DNA from: Clostridia bacterium | GTDB taxonomy: Bacteria > Bacillota > Clostridia > Oscillospirales > Acutalibacteraceae | Reading direction: 5' to 3' | DNA: 64,000 nt | Assembly (NCBI GenBank): GCA_024404025.1 | Contig: JAKSQP010000008.1 | Coordinates: 1 to 64,000 of the forward strand | In this document: positions 1-8,641 of the stretch, piece after piece | How the letters are laid out: the number at the start of each line of letters is the position of its first letter | How positions within the stretch are numbered: position 1 is the stretch's first letter | Translations under genes and position numbers: made by a program | The notes under the pieces: model-generated | Seen by the model: the letters and a program-made list of their open reading frames with translations, nothing else | Database searches by the model: none | Told to the model about the DNA's origin: nothing

Positions 1-4
1 ACCC

Positions 5-28
5 GGCACGGATGAATCCGTGCCCTAC
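5..28 (-). repeat. GTAG-headed 20-bp palindrome, copy A
   Basis: Read on the minus strand this is GTAG followed by a perfect 9-2-9 inverted repeat (stem GGCACGGAT, two-base loop). The same layout with a different stem word occurs at 15898-15921 on the plus strand. In both copies the stem begins with GG and its last two bases before the loop are AT. It is probably a dispersed palindromic element rather than a terminator, because neither side carries a clear T-run. It lies about 115 bases upstream of the first gene. Confidence 0.55.
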
Positions 29-143
29 GGTTTTCAAAAACAACTGCAACACATTTAATATTATTTATATATTGATTTTTTATTGCTTGTGTTGTATAAT
101 ATTTCTGTTATTTCACATAAAAAGTGAGAAAGGAAATTATATT

Positions 144-2012
144 ATGAAGAAGCAGATCAGACGCATTCTCTCCGTTATCCTCTGCCTTGCAATGCTTATC
201 CCCGTTGCGGCGGTTGCAGGTCAGGCAAAAGAAAAGTCAGAAGCGGAATATCCCATCGTTTTCGTAACGGGTATCGGCCAGTCTTACAGCTATTTTTATG
301 AAAATGTTGAAGACGCAAAGAAATATCCCGAGATGCTTGAAGCTGTTCAGAACGGAACGGCAGGCGAGGGCGTCAGAGAAACAGACGGCTCAAAAACAAG
401 ATGGAATCTTTTCTGCAACGATTTCAGCTTTGCTTTCAAAGAGCCCAAAACCATCCTTTCGATTATTGCGGTTGCCGGCGGACTTATAGGAACTCTTTTT
501 ACCGGCTTTAACCTTCTTCCGAGAAAACAGGTTGATTCAATAGTTACAACTCTTTTCAGATTCAACACAATTGATAAAAACGGCGCTCTTCCCGAAAACG
601 TTGTTACTCCCAGAGCAAACTGCAGCGTTGCGAAGATGACCGATGAGCAGAAAGAGAATTTCTACAGAACCATTCCCTGCCAGGATGTTATCGGCGATGT
701 AGGCGAAGATATGCTCTATTGCTTCAATTATTCGGCATTTTCATTCACATTCAACAATTCCGATGACCTTGATAAGTTCATTGACGAGGTTGTTCTTCCC
801 CAGACCGGCAAAGATAAGGTCGTTCTTGTTCCCATGAGCATGGGCGCATCGGTAGTAAGCGCTTATCTTCATGATTACGGCACAAAGGGCAAGGTTGCCA
901 GAGTAGTCAGCATCGTCGGCGCATGGCTCGGCAGCGATATTCTCGCTGACCTTATTGAGCTTAAATTTGCAGACGATTCAAAAGAAAAATTCTATAACGG
1001 CGTTATTGCAGATCTTATCGGTGAGCCCTGGGGCTATCTTGTAAATATCGTTCTTCATCTCTTCAGATATCAGGCGGGCAGAGGAATGGTTGACACGATT
1101 CTCAACTCCATCGTTGAAAATCTTGTTATGAAAACTCCTTCGCTCTGCGGACTTGTTCCTCCCGAAAGATATCCCGCAATCAGAGCTGCAAGACTCGAAA
1201 ACAAGCCCGAAATGGCTTATATCATGGAGCAGACCGACAGATATTATGAGGTTCAGTGTGACCTTGAAGAAACAGTTACAACTCTTCACAATCAGTATGG
1301 CGTTGATTTCTTCTATATCGCAGGCTACGGACTCGGCTTCGGCGATGTCAGCAGCGACTATGAATTCTTCAAATTCATGCAGACTGCAAACACCACCAAC
1401 TCAGATGAAATCATTCAGATCGAATCAACCGCAACAGGCGCAACCTGCGTTGGAGCAGGCAAACAGTTTGATTCGGCTTATCTCGGCAGCCACGATGCAA
1501 AATATATCTCACCCGACAAATCCGTTGATATTTCAACCTGCTATTTCCCCAACAGAGTATGGCTCTTTGAAAATCAGAAGCACGAGCTTGAAAACAACAA
1601 CACAGCTCTCAGACTTGCTTTTGAGCTTTCCTGCGGCAAGATTGACAACAACGAGCAGGATACCGAAAGATACCCCATCTTCAACGAATCAAGAGATCTC
1701 AAGAAGCTTAAGAGAAGCTATATCCCCGATCTTGAAAGATGGCTTGAAAGCAATACTCCTACCGGCGAGCAGCAGGAACTCATTGATGACAACACAAAGG
1801 CTGTTAACGAAATGATGGCAAGAACCATCAATGACAGAGATGCCGATGATGCAATAATCAATGATTATTATGAAATGCTCATCACTCTCGGAGTTTACAA
1901 TGCTCCCGAAGAGCCCGGCGCATTTGACACGGCTCTTAATAACGGCCTCAAGTCCGCAAATGATATTGTCTGGAAGATTTGGGGACCCAAAGGATTTCTT
2001 CAGTTATTCTGA
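144..2012 (+). CDS. Secreted alpha/beta-hydrolase (lipase/esterase-like)
   Basis: A 622-residue exported protein. The start at 144 is preceded by a GAGAAAGGA ribosome site; the open frame further upstream has no such site. Residues 1 to about 26 form a signal peptide (basic MKKQIRR, hydrophobic core, cleavage near VAGQA). The nucleophile elbow is P-M-S-M-G-A-S with Ser232, and a conserved block near the C-terminal third (S-P-D, D-I-S-T, then W and E before His480) supplies the likely catalytic His. The same blocks occur in the protein encoded at 48089-49996, so the two are paralogues. The substrate is unknown; lipid or peptidoglycan-linked esters are possible for a cell-surface enzyme. A strong terminator follows at once. 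The fold assignment is fairly secure, the specificity is not. Confidence 0.75.
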   Translation: MKKQIRRILSVILCLAMLIPVAAVAGQAKEKSEAEYPIVFVTGIGQSYSYFYENVEDAKKYPEMLEAVQNGTAGEGVRETDGSKTRWNLFCNDFSFAFKEPKTILSIIAVAGGLIGTLFTGFNLLPRKQVDSIVTTLFRFNTIDKNGALPENVVTPRANCSVAKMTDEQKENFYRTIPCQDVIGDVGEDMLYCFNYSAFSFTFNNSDDLDKFIDEVVLPQTGKDKVVLVPMSMGASVVSAYLHDYGTKGKVARVVSIVGAWLGSDILADLIELKFADDSKEKFYNGVIADLIGEPWGYLVNIVLHLFRYQAGRGMVDTILNSIVENLVMKTPSLCGLVPPERYPAIRAARLENKPEMAYIMEQTDRYYEVQCDLEETVTTLHNQYGVDFFYIAGYGLGFGDVSSDYEFFKFMQTANTTNSDEIIQIESTATGATCVGAGKQFDSAYLGSHDAKYISPDKSVDISTCYFPNRVWLFENQKHELENNNTALRLAFELSCGKIDNNEQDTERYPIFNESRDLKKLKRSYIPDLERWLESNTPTGEQQELIDDNTKAVNEMMARTINDRDADDAIINDYYEMLITLGVYNAPEEPGAFDTALNNGLKSANDIVWKIWGPKGFLQLF

Positions 2013-2022
2013 TTGAAACAAC

Positions 2023-2053
2023 AAAAGCCTTTCTCCACCGGAGAAAGGCTTTT
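2023..2053 (+). terminator. Rho-independent terminator after the first hydrolase
   Basis: A perfect 14-base stem (AAAAGCCTTTCTCC) with a three-base loop, ending in a short T-run. It ends only 20 bases before the next start codon, so the following gene depends on read-through or on a very compact promoter. Confidence 0.85.
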
Positions 2054-2072
2054 ATAAAAAAGAGGACAAATT

Positions 2073-2777
2073 ATGAAACTTAAAGTTGCATCTTTCAACA
2101 TCTTTCATTGCGAGGATTATCTTAAAGAAAAAATTGATTTTGATGCATTTGCAGAGCTTATCTCTTCGCTTGATGCAGATGTTGTCGGTCTTAATGAAGT
2201 TCACGGAAACGGCGATTGGGAGGAATATGAGCCTCAGGCTGAAATCCTCGGAGCAAAAACGGGATATAACAGCTTCTTTGCAAAGGCAACCGAGCTTGAC
2301 GGAACAAATCCGTTCGGAAATGCCGTGCTGACAAGAAAGGCAATCAGAAGCGTTGAAGTTATTCCGATTCCCGATCCGGAGCCGAAAAAATATGATGGAT
2401 ATTATGAAACCCGCTGCGTTCTGAAAATGAAAATCGAGAATCCCGATTTTACCGTGCTTATAACTCATTTCGGATTGAATCCCGATGAGCAGGAAAATGC
2501 AGTCAACACGATTCTCGCAAACCTTGAGGAAGAAAGATGCGTTCTTATGGGGGATCTCAATGTCCGCCCCGATGATAAGGCGCTTCTTCCGATTCGTGAA
2601 AGAATGCTGGACACCGCTTCGGCAAGCGATGAAGCGCTTCTTTCGTTCCCGTCAGATTTGCCGGACCGCAAGATAGATTATATTTTCACAAGCAAGGATA
2701 TAAAAACTCTCAAAGTTGAAGTGCCGGATAAGGTGCTTTCGGATCATCTGCCGATAACGGCGGAAATCGAATTCTGA
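2073..2777 (+). CDS. Endonuclease/exonuclease/phosphatase (EEP) family protein
   Basis: A 234-residue cytosolic enzyme with the EEP metal-dependent phosphoesterase fold. Visible motifs are an N-terminal V-A-S-F-N-I block, the metal ligand Glu42 in G-L-N-E-V-H, G-D-L-N at 160-163, and the terminal S-D-H-L-P-I block with Asp224 and His225. The length suits small-molecule or phospholipid phosphodiesterases of this superfamily rather than exonuclease III. No export signal is present. The ribosome site is AGAGGAC. The gene is followed after 14 bases by another phosphodiesterase-like gene and is probably co-transcribed with it. The reaction (phosphodiester hydrolysis) is inferred from the family; the substrate is not known. 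Confidence 0.8.
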   Translation: MKLKVASFNIFHCEDYLKEKIDFDAFAELISSLDADVVGLNEVHGNGDWEEYEPQAEILGAKTGYNSFFAKATELDGTNPFGNAVLTRKAIRSVEVIPIPDPEPKKYDGYYETRCVLKMKIENPDFTVLITHFGLNPDEQENAVNTILANLEEERCVLMGDLNVRPDDKALLPIRERMLDTASASDEALLSFPSDLPDRKIDYIFTSKDIKTLKVEVPDKVLSDHLPITAEIEF

Positions 2778-2791
2778 AAAGGAGAAAAATT

Positions 2792-3742
2792 ATGGTTTTC
2801 TGGAGAATAATTTCGGCAATCGCAACCTTCGGAATGCTTATTTACGGCGTTTTCGCAGGCACAAACTTTAATGATCATATTTCAAATTATAAAAAGAATG
2901 TTGATTCGGTTTGCTATGAAAACGATTTTGATTCTGCTGTTCCGCAAACGGAAATTTATAAGATGATCGATTCTCATCTGAAATCATCGGGCGAAAAAGA
3001 AAAGAAAGTTATTGTTATCGGATATGACGGCTGCCGTGCGGATAATCTTATCATGTGCGAAAAGAACGAAGAAAGCGCAGTTAAGGCTCTTCTTGCAGAC
3101 GGCGGACATCTGAAGCTTTCATACTGCGGCGGAGTCAATTATCCCGTGATCAATAAGCAGGCAACCTCAACGGCTCCCGGCTGGTGCTCAATGCTTACAG
3201 GCGAATGGGCAAGCGTAACGGGCATAACAGATAACAGTATTGTAAAATCAAACGATTATCTTACGCTTCTCACAACGGAGGTTGAGAGCAAAACGATTGA
3301 TTCATCGGCTTTTTATGTGTCATGGAACGGTCATTTCGTTAACGAAGACAGCACTTATTATCTCGAAAGAAAATACACAGAAGAAAAGCAGCTTGATGTT
3401 AAGATGGTTGATGCCGCTGACGATGCAGGCACATATTCAAATGTTATGGCAGATGTCGGCAGCGCAGAATGCTCCGATTTTATCTTCTCCATTTTTGAAT
3501 ATTGTGACCATTACGGCCACGACACGGGATTCTGCCCCAACAATCCCGACCAGGTCAAAGGCTTTGCCGAGCAGGAAAGCGATGCGCTTGACATAATCAA
3601 CGCCATCAAAGCCCGTGAAAATTATGCGAATGAGGATTGGCTGATCATCATCACATCCGACCACGGCGGATATAACACCGGCCACGGCGGACCCACAATG
3701 CAGGAAAGATATACCTTCATTGCGGCAAACAAGAATTTCTGA
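2792..3742 (+). CDS. Alkaline-phosphatase-superfamily phosphodiesterase, membrane-anchored
   Basis: A 316-residue protein related to type I phosphodiesterases/nucleotide pyrophosphatases. An N-terminal hydrophobic segment (about residues 3-22) suggests a membrane anchor or signal. Metal and catalytic positions can be placed: Asp79 in G-Y-D-G-C-R-A-D, the nucleophile Thr127 in T-A-P-G-W, Asp290-His291 in S-D-H-G-G and His298 in G-H-G-G. The spacing is typical of the superfamily although the protein is short, with no long cap domain. The ribosome site AAAGGAGAA precedes the start. It sits 14 bases after the EEP gene, suggesting a two-gene unit for phosphoester breakdown. The substrate is not determined by the sequence. 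Confidence 0.78.
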   Translation: MVFWRIISAIATFGMLIYGVFAGTNFNDHISNYKKNVDSVCYENDFDSAVPQTEIYKMIDSHLKSSGEKEKKVIVIGYDGCRADNLIMCEKNEESAVKALLADGGHLKLSYCGGVNYPVINKQATSTAPGWCSMLTGEWASVTGITDNSIVKSNDYLTLLTTEVESKTIDSSAFYVSWNGHFVNEDSTYYLERKYTEEKQLDVKMVDAADDAGTYSNVMADVGSAECSDFIFSIFEYCDHYGHDTGFCPNNPDQVKGFAEQESDALDIINAIKARENYANEDWLIIITSDHGGYNTGHGGPTMQERYTFIAANKNF

Positions 3743-3749
3743 TAAAAAT

Positions 3750-3774
3750 GGGGCAGCCCGTAAAGGACTGCCCC
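3750..3774. terminator. Bidirectional hairpin between convergent genes
   Basis: A GGGGCAG/CTGCCCC stem that extends to about ten pairs with one mismatch. It lies between the convergent phosphodiesterase and TetR genes and has only weak T-runs, so it probably serves both strands modestly. Confidence 0.6.
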
Positions 3775-3784
3775 GCTTGTTGTG

Positions 3785-4351
3785 TTATATATTTTTTGAG
3801 CTTTCGGGAATAACGAGATAATCTATGGCGGATTCCATATTGATGAATTCAAAAATCATATTTGAAATATCCTCGGCGGATTCCTTCATTCCCTCGTCAA
3901 ACCAAAGGCGAAAAACCGAAAAAATTGCGCCGACATAAAAATGAACGGCATATCTTCCGGATGTGCTTGCCCCCGCAACGGGGAAATAGTCATAAATTCT
4001 GCGGCTGAGCATATTTGACATAAGGTGAGCAAGGCCCGCTTCGTATGTTGCCTTGATTACCTCTGAATTTTCCTGAAAAAAACAGGCGACATAAGAAATG
4101 ATAGTTTTTATGCTGTCTGCCTTTTCACCGCCGATTTTTTCGATCAATTTGCTTTCCTCATCTTCAAGGCGCTTGATGAGAATTTCATCCTTGCTCTTGT
4201 AGTTGCGGTAATAAGCCATTCTTGATACTCCGGCAAGATTTGTTATATCCGTTATGGAAATGCTGTCATAAGGTTTTTCCTGCATAAGCCGGAGCAGAGC
4301 GGTGACGATACATTCTTTTGTAAGAATATTTGATTCATTTTGTTTTTGCAT
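3785..4351 (-). CDS. TetR/AcrR-family transcriptional repressor
   Basis: A 188-residue regulator. The N-terminal DNA-binding domain is clear: a helix with L-L-R-L-M-Q-E-K-P-Y, then S-I-T-D-I-T-N-L-A-G-V-S and the recognition helix R-M-A-Y-Y-R-N-Y, at about residues 15-55. The remainder is a helical ligand-binding and dimerisation domain of ordinary length. It is transcribed away from the ABC transporter at 4528. Two adjacent palindromes in the shared intergenic region (4411-4441) are its likely operators. The usual arrangement is repression of itself and of the divergent exporter until a ligand binds; this role is inferred from context. The ligand is unknown. Confidence 0.88.
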   Translation of the reverse strand: MQKQNESNILTKECIVTALLRLMQEKPYDSISITDITNLAGVSRMAYYRNYKSKDEILIKRLEDEESKLIEKIGGEKADSIKTIISYVACFFQENSEVIKATYEAGLAHLMSNMLSRRIYDYFPVAGASTSGRYAVHFYVGAIFSVFRLWFDEGMKESAEDISNMIFEFINMESAIDYLVIPESSKNI

Positions 4352-4410
4352 AACAATATCAGCCTTTTTGTAACATATATAATAATGTTATTGATTTGTT
4401 CATAAAATTT

Positions 4411-4441
4411 TGTTACACTCGTAACAGTTACAATTGTAACA
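4411..4441. promoter_or_regulatory. Tandem palindromic operators for the TetR regulator
   Basis: TGTTAC-ACTC-GTAACA (4411-4426) is followed directly by GTTAC-AATT-GTAAC (4427-4440), with the two centres 15 bases apart. A further GTAACA half-site lies at 4370-4375. They lie in the 176-base gap between the divergent TetR and ABC transporter genes, the classic position for TetR-family operators. Symmetry is seen directly; binding is inferred. Confidence 0.7.
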
Positions 4442-4527
4442 TTGCATAAAATTTTTGTCAAGCAGATAAAACAAGATAATTTTCGGCAAAATCTCTGTTT
4501 TCAATACAGATTCAACGAGGTATAAAG

Positions 4528-7500
4528 ATGCTTAAACTCAGAAATATCGTTAAGGAATATCCGACGGGAGATACTTCCGTTGTTGCTCTTAAGGGCATTG
4601 ATGTTGAATTCCGCAAGAGCGAATTTGTTTCCATTCTCGGTCATTCGGGATGCGGCAAAACAACGCTTCTCAATATTATCGGCGGACTTGATCAATACAC
4701 AACAGGTGACCTTATCATTGAAGGCAAATCCACCAAGGATTTCAAAGACAGCGATTGGGACACTTACCGCAACCATTCTGTCGGTTTTGTTTTTCAGAAT
4801 TATAATCTGATTCCCCATCAGACTGTTCTTTCAAATGTTGAGCTGGCGCTCACTCTTTCGGGCGTTTCCAAGGCCGAAAGAAAGCAGAGAGCGATTGAAG
4901 CGCTTGAAAAGGTCGGCCTCGGCGATCAGATAAATAAAAAGCCGAATCAGATGTCTGGCGGTCAGATGCAGAGAGTTGCCATTGCGAGAGCGTTGGTCAA
5001 CGATCCGGAAATTCTTCTTGCCGATGAGCCGACGGGTGCGCTTGATTCCGAAACAAGCGTTCAGATAATGGAAATTCTCAAAGAAATTTCTGCAGAGAAG
5101 CTTATTATTATGGTTACTCATAATCCGGAGCTTGCAGAAGAATATTCAACAAGAATTATCCGCCTTATTGACGGCAAAATAGTTGATGATTCAAATCCCT
5201 ATACGGAAAACGAGCAGACCGAAGAAACATCGAAAGAAGATTCAAAGGCTGATAAAAAAGCGTATAAAAAGGAAAACAAAAAGCGCTCAATGTCATTCTT
5301 TACCGCTCTTTCTCTTTCGCTCAACAACCTGCTTACGAAGAAGATGAGAACCTTCCTCACCTCGTTTGCCGGCAGCATAGGCATTATCGGAATCGCTCTC
5401 ATTCTTTCGCTTTCGAGCGGATTCCAGGCATATATTGATGCAATTCAGCAGGAAACGCTCACCTCATATCCGGTTACGGTAGAGAGCGCAACGATGGACC
5501 TCAACGGTATGGCTGAAAGCATGGCAGGCAATTCCTCGGGAGAAGTCGGCCATGAGCTTGATAAGGTTTATTCAAACACCATGGCTGCAAGCATGGCAGA
5601 AACCTTCACATCGGAAATCTGGTCAAATGACCTTGCGAGCTTCAAGAAATTCCTTGAAAGCGGCAACAGCGGAATTGAGCCGTATGTCAGCAGCATTCAG
5701 TATACCTACGGCGGAAAAATGAATATTTTCGCAGGCGACACTTCTGAAAGCCTTAATCAGGTTTATCCAAGCCCGATTATTGATATGATGGCTTCCATGG
5801 TCGGCAATATGAATATCGGCGGCATGGGAATGGATTTATCAAGCCTTCAGAGCTATGAAAAATATTATAATTCGTGGCAGGAAATCCTCAATAACGATGA
5901 GCTTCTTGAATCACAGTATGATGTTATTACGGGCACCTGGCCGAAAAATTATAACGAAGTAGTTCTCATTATTGATAAAAACAACGAAATCAGCGACCTT
6001 GCAATTCAGGGTCTCGGAATCACCGACCAGCAGGATATGATTGATTCATTTATGGCAATGCAGGACGGCGAAAATTTCGAGGCAAAGAAATACGAAATTG
6101 AATATAAGGACATTATCGGCAAGACTTTTAAGCTTGTGCTTGAGCCCGATTATTTTGCATACGATGAGGATGCAAAGGTCTGGAACGATATGCATGATGA
6201 CGAAACATATTCAAAGATGCTCGTTGATAACGGCGAAGAAATCAAAATCGTCGGAATCATCAGACCCAAAGAAGGCTCTCTTATGGTTGCAACAACCGGC
6301 GCAATCGGTTATACCTCAAAGCTTACTGAATATGTTGTTAACAAAACGAACGAATGCGAAATAGTCAAGCAGCAGAAGGCAAATCCCGATATAGATGTTT
6401 TCACGGGCATTCCGTTCCCGGCTGAAGAAAGCAAGGCCACGGAAGCAAAGGCAGAAGAGAAAAAGGAAGCCGAAGCATCAACGGCGGCAAAAGATGTTTC
6501 GCTTTCGTGCGAAATCGAAAAGCCTGTTGTTTCATCGCTTATGAAAGATGAAAAGGCTCCCGAAATCAAAGCAACGGCAGGAATAACCGATTTCAGCAAT
6601 GCAAAGCCCGTTACAGAGGAAGAGGTTTATGCGAGCATTGATGCCGTTTACAGCGGCAATGAAGCTGCGCAGATGAAGCGTCTTGTTGAGCTTATGCTTA
6701 AAGACAGTCTTTCAAAAGACGAAAAGAACGAGCTTATCGGTTATCTTGATGAAATGCTCAAGGCAAATCCGATTCAGGGAATCAATGTTTCGGGTAAGCA
6801 GGCATATAATCTTTATCTTTCGAAGATGAACAGAGAAAACAAGCTCAAGATGCTTTCCGCAATGATGGCTGAAAACGGCGTTGCCACCGCTCCCGAAGAG
6901 AATCCGGAGGATATTCCCGTTGAGGAAGAAAAAGAGCCTGAGCCTCAGCCTCTTGCAAAGAGCTATAAGGAAGCTCTTACGATCCTCGGAGCAGGCGACA
7001 TAAGCAAGCCTCTCAATATCAACATCTATCCTCTTGATTTTGAATCAAAGGATGCAATTGCCGGAATCATCAAGAAATATAACGAAGATGCGAAAGCATC
7101 GGGCAACGGGAATCTTGAAATCAAATATACGGATTATATCGGGCTTCTTCTTTCGTCAGTTACGAAGATAGTCAATGTTATTTCGTATGTTCTCATTTCA
7201 TTTGTTGCAATTTCTCTTGTTGTTTCATCAATTATGATAGGCATAATCACCTATATTTCGGTTCTTGAAAGAACGAAAGAAATCGGTATTCTCCGTGCAA
7301 TAGGCGCTTCAAAGAAGGATATTTCAAGAGTGTTCAATGCAGAAACCCTGATAGTCGGTTTTGTTTCCGGCTCGCTCGGTATTCTTATAACGATTCTGCT
7401 GAATATTCCGATAAATATGATTATTCAGCATCTGACGAAGATACCCAATGTTTCGCAGCTTCCCGTTATGGGCGGAATCATTCTCGTCTGCATCAGTATG

Positions 7501-7581
7501 TTCCTCACGCTGATAGCAGGTCTTATTCCTTCGGGAATCGCATCGAGAAAGGATCCGGTTGTTGCGCTCCGAACAGAATAA
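4528..7581 (+). CDS. MacB-like ABC transporter, ATPase fused to FtsX-type permease
   Basis: A 1017-residue single-chain half-transporter. The ATPase comes first: Walker A G-H-S-G-C-G-K-T-T at 38-46, signature S-G-G-Q at 143-146, Walker B and catalytic Glu around 162-167 (L-L-A-D-E-P). After a charged linker (about 230-262) comes the first membrane helix near 278-300, a very large extracytoplasmic region (about 300-875), then three membrane helices of the FtsX/MacB domain with the V-L-E-R-T-K-E-I-G-I-L-R coupling motif at 912 onward. The external region has an acidic Ala/Glu/Lys-rich insertion near 632-660. Such proteins export peptides or lipoproteins, or act as mechanotransmitters. Divergence from the TetR gene suggests induction by a noxious compound. 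The ribosome site is ACGAGG. Confidence 0.9.
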   Translation: MLKLRNIVKEYPTGDTSVVALKGIDVEFRKSEFVSILGHSGCGKTTLLNIIGGLDQYTTGDLIIEGKSTKDFKDSDWDTYRNHSVGFVFQNYNLIPHQTVLSNVELALTLSGVSKAERKQRAIEALEKVGLGDQINKKPNQMSGGQMQRVAIARALVNDPEILLADEPTGALDSETSVQIMEILKEISAEKLIIMVTHNPELAEEYSTRIIRLIDGKIVDDSNPYTENEQTEETSKEDSKADKKAYKKENKKRSMSFFTALSLSLNNLLTKKMRTFLTSFAGSIGIIGIALILSLSSGFQAYIDAIQQETLTSYPVTVESATMDLNGMAESMAGNSSGEVGHELDKVYSNTMAASMAETFTSEIWSNDLASFKKFLESGNSGIEPYVSSIQYTYGGKMNIFAGDTSESLNQVYPSPIIDMMASMVGNMNIGGMGMDLSSLQSYEKYYNSWQEILNNDELLESQYDVITGTWPKNYNEVVLIIDKNNEISDLAIQGLGITDQQDMIDSFMAMQDGENFEAKKYEIEYKDIIGKTFKLVLEPDYFAYDEDAKVWNDMHDDETYSKMLVDNGEEIKIVGIIRPKEGSLMVATTGAIGYTSKLTEYVVNKTNECEIVKQQKANPDIDVFTGIPFPAEESKATEAKAEEKKEAEASTAAKDVSLSCEIEKPVVSSLMKDEKAPEIKATAGITDFSNAKPVTEEEVYASIDAVYSGNEAAQMKRLVELMLKDSLSKDEKNELIGYLDEMLKANPIQGINVSGKQAYNLYLSKMNRENKLKMLSAMMAENGVATAPEENPEDIPVEEEKEPEPQPLAKSYKEALTILGAGDISKPLNINIYPLDFESKDAIAGIIKKYNEDAKASGNGNLEIKYTDYIGLLLSSVTKIVNVISYVLISFVAISLVVSSIMIGIITYISVLERTKEIGILRAIGASKKDISRVFNAETLIVGFVSGSLGILITILLNIPINMIIQHLTKIPNVSQLPVMGGIILVCISMFLTLIAGLIPSGIASRKDPVVALRTE

Positions 7582-7590
7582 AAAAATTAA

Positions 7591-7619
7591 GGCTATGCTC
7601 AAACGGGCATAGCCTTTTT
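7591..7619 (+). terminator. Rho-independent terminator of the MacB-like gene
   Basis: Eight-base stem GGCTATGC/GCATAGCC followed by TTTTT, 10 bases after the stop codon. Confidence 0.85.
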
Positions 7620-7623
7620 GTGT

Positions 7624-7653
7624 AAAAAAAGAGGTCGCCCTTGGCGACCTCTT
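7624..7653 (-). terminator. Rho-independent terminator of the isomerase pair
   Basis: Eleven-base stem AAGAGGTCGCC/GGCGACCTCTT with a three-base loop. On the minus strand it is followed by seven T residues, so it ends transcription of the gene at 7664-8629. Confidence 0.85.
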
Positions 7654-7663
7654 CGTTTTCAAA

Positions 7664-8629
7664 TCATACCCACCACATTTCGCCTGTGGATTCGGTAACA
7701 AGAACTTCCTTGAGGAACGAAACAGCCTTTGAAAGGCCTTCATTCTGGCTCATGAGCGAATCCTCATGCTCAATGCTGATAGCGTAGTCATAGCCGACCA
7801 TGCGAAGATTTGAAATCATATCTTTCCAATATGAATAATCGTTGCCGTAGCCGACTGAACGGAAAATCCAGGAGCGGTTGATTTCGTCGCCGTAAGGCTT
7901 TGTGTCAAGAACGCCGTTTACAGCGGTATTATATTTATCGATCTTTGTATCCTTTGCGTGGAAGTGGAAGATTGCATCGCCGAGCTTGCGGATGCAGGCA
8001 ACGGGATCCATTCCCTGCCAGATAAGGTGGCTGGGGTCGAAGTTTGCGCCGATTTCGGGGCCGACTGCTTCACGGAGCTTAAGAAGCGATTCCGTGTTAT
8101 AAACGCAGAAGCCGGGGTGAAGTTCAAGAGCGATTTTGTTAACGCCGTGAGCCTTTGCAAAAGCAACAAGATCCTTCCAATAGGGGATAAGGACCTTTTC
8201 CCACTGCCAGTTGAGAATGTCGGTAAAATCATTCGGCCAGGGGCAGACTACCCAGTTGGGATATTTTGCCGTTTCACAGTCGCCGGGGCAGCCGGAGAAG
8301 GTGTTTATCTGATGAAGGCCGAGTTTTTCTGCAAGAAGAATTGTGTTTCTGATGGTTTTATCATAATCGGCGGCAAGCTCCTTGTTGGGATGAACGGGGT
8401 TGCCGTGGCAGGAAAGAGCGCTGATTTCCATGCCGTATTTTTTGATAAGAGCTTTGAACTCTTCAAGCTTCTTTTCGTCTGCAAGGAGGGTTTCGGGGTC
8501 TGCATGAGCATTTCCGGGATAACCGCCGCAGCCGATTTCAACCATTTCAATGCCGAGTGACTTGAAATATTTGAGGGATTCCTCAAGCGAAAGATTTGAA
8601 AGTAAAGTTGTGAATACTCCGAGCTTCAT
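7664..8629 (-). CDS. Sugar phosphate isomerase/epimerase-like TIM barrel
   Basis: A 321-residue protein of the xylose-isomerase-like (AP endonuclease family 2) TIM-barrel group. Likely metal ligands are visible in order: Glu in A-L-E-L-H-P, Asp and His in F-D-P-S-H, His in F-H-F-H-A-K-D and the final Glu in S-I-E-H-E-D. These enzymes isomerise or epimerise free or oxidised sugars, or cleave glycosides of oxidised sugars, using a divalent metal. The gene begins 12 bases after the stop of the related gene 8642-9370, with a GGAG ribosome site, and forms an operon with it. The two paralogues are only distantly similar, so they probably act on different intermediates. The substrate is unknown. Confidence 0.82.
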   Translation of the reverse strand: MKLGVFTTLLSNLSLEESLKYFKSLGIEMVEIGCGGYPGNAHADPETLLADEKKLEEFKALIKKYGMEISALSCHGNPVHPNKELAADYDKTIRNTILLAEKLGLHQINTFSGCPGDCETAKYPNWVVCPWPNDFTDILNWQWEKVLIPYWKDLVAFAKAHGVNKIALELHPGFCVYNTESLLKLREAVGPEIGANFDPSHLIWQGMDPVACIRKLGDAIFHFHAKDTKIDKYNTAVNGVLDTKPYGDEINRSWIFRSVGYGNDYSYWKDMISNLRMVGYDYAISIEHEDSLMSQNEGLSKAVSFLKEVLVTESTGEMWWV

Positions 8630-8641
8630 AATCGTTTCTCC

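Noticed and set aside
12..143. Upstream extension of the first hydrolase gene
   Set aside because: The extension begins inside a palindrome and would bury the signal peptide and ribosome site; the start at 144 is better.
6421..6510. Ala/Glu/Lys-rich stretch considered as a nucleotide repeat
   Set aside because: It is low-complexity protein in the external loop of the MacB-like transporter, with no true DNA repeat unit.
7958..8560. 200-codon plus-strand open frame
   Set aside because: Antisense to the TIM-barrel isomerase with clear metal-site motifs.
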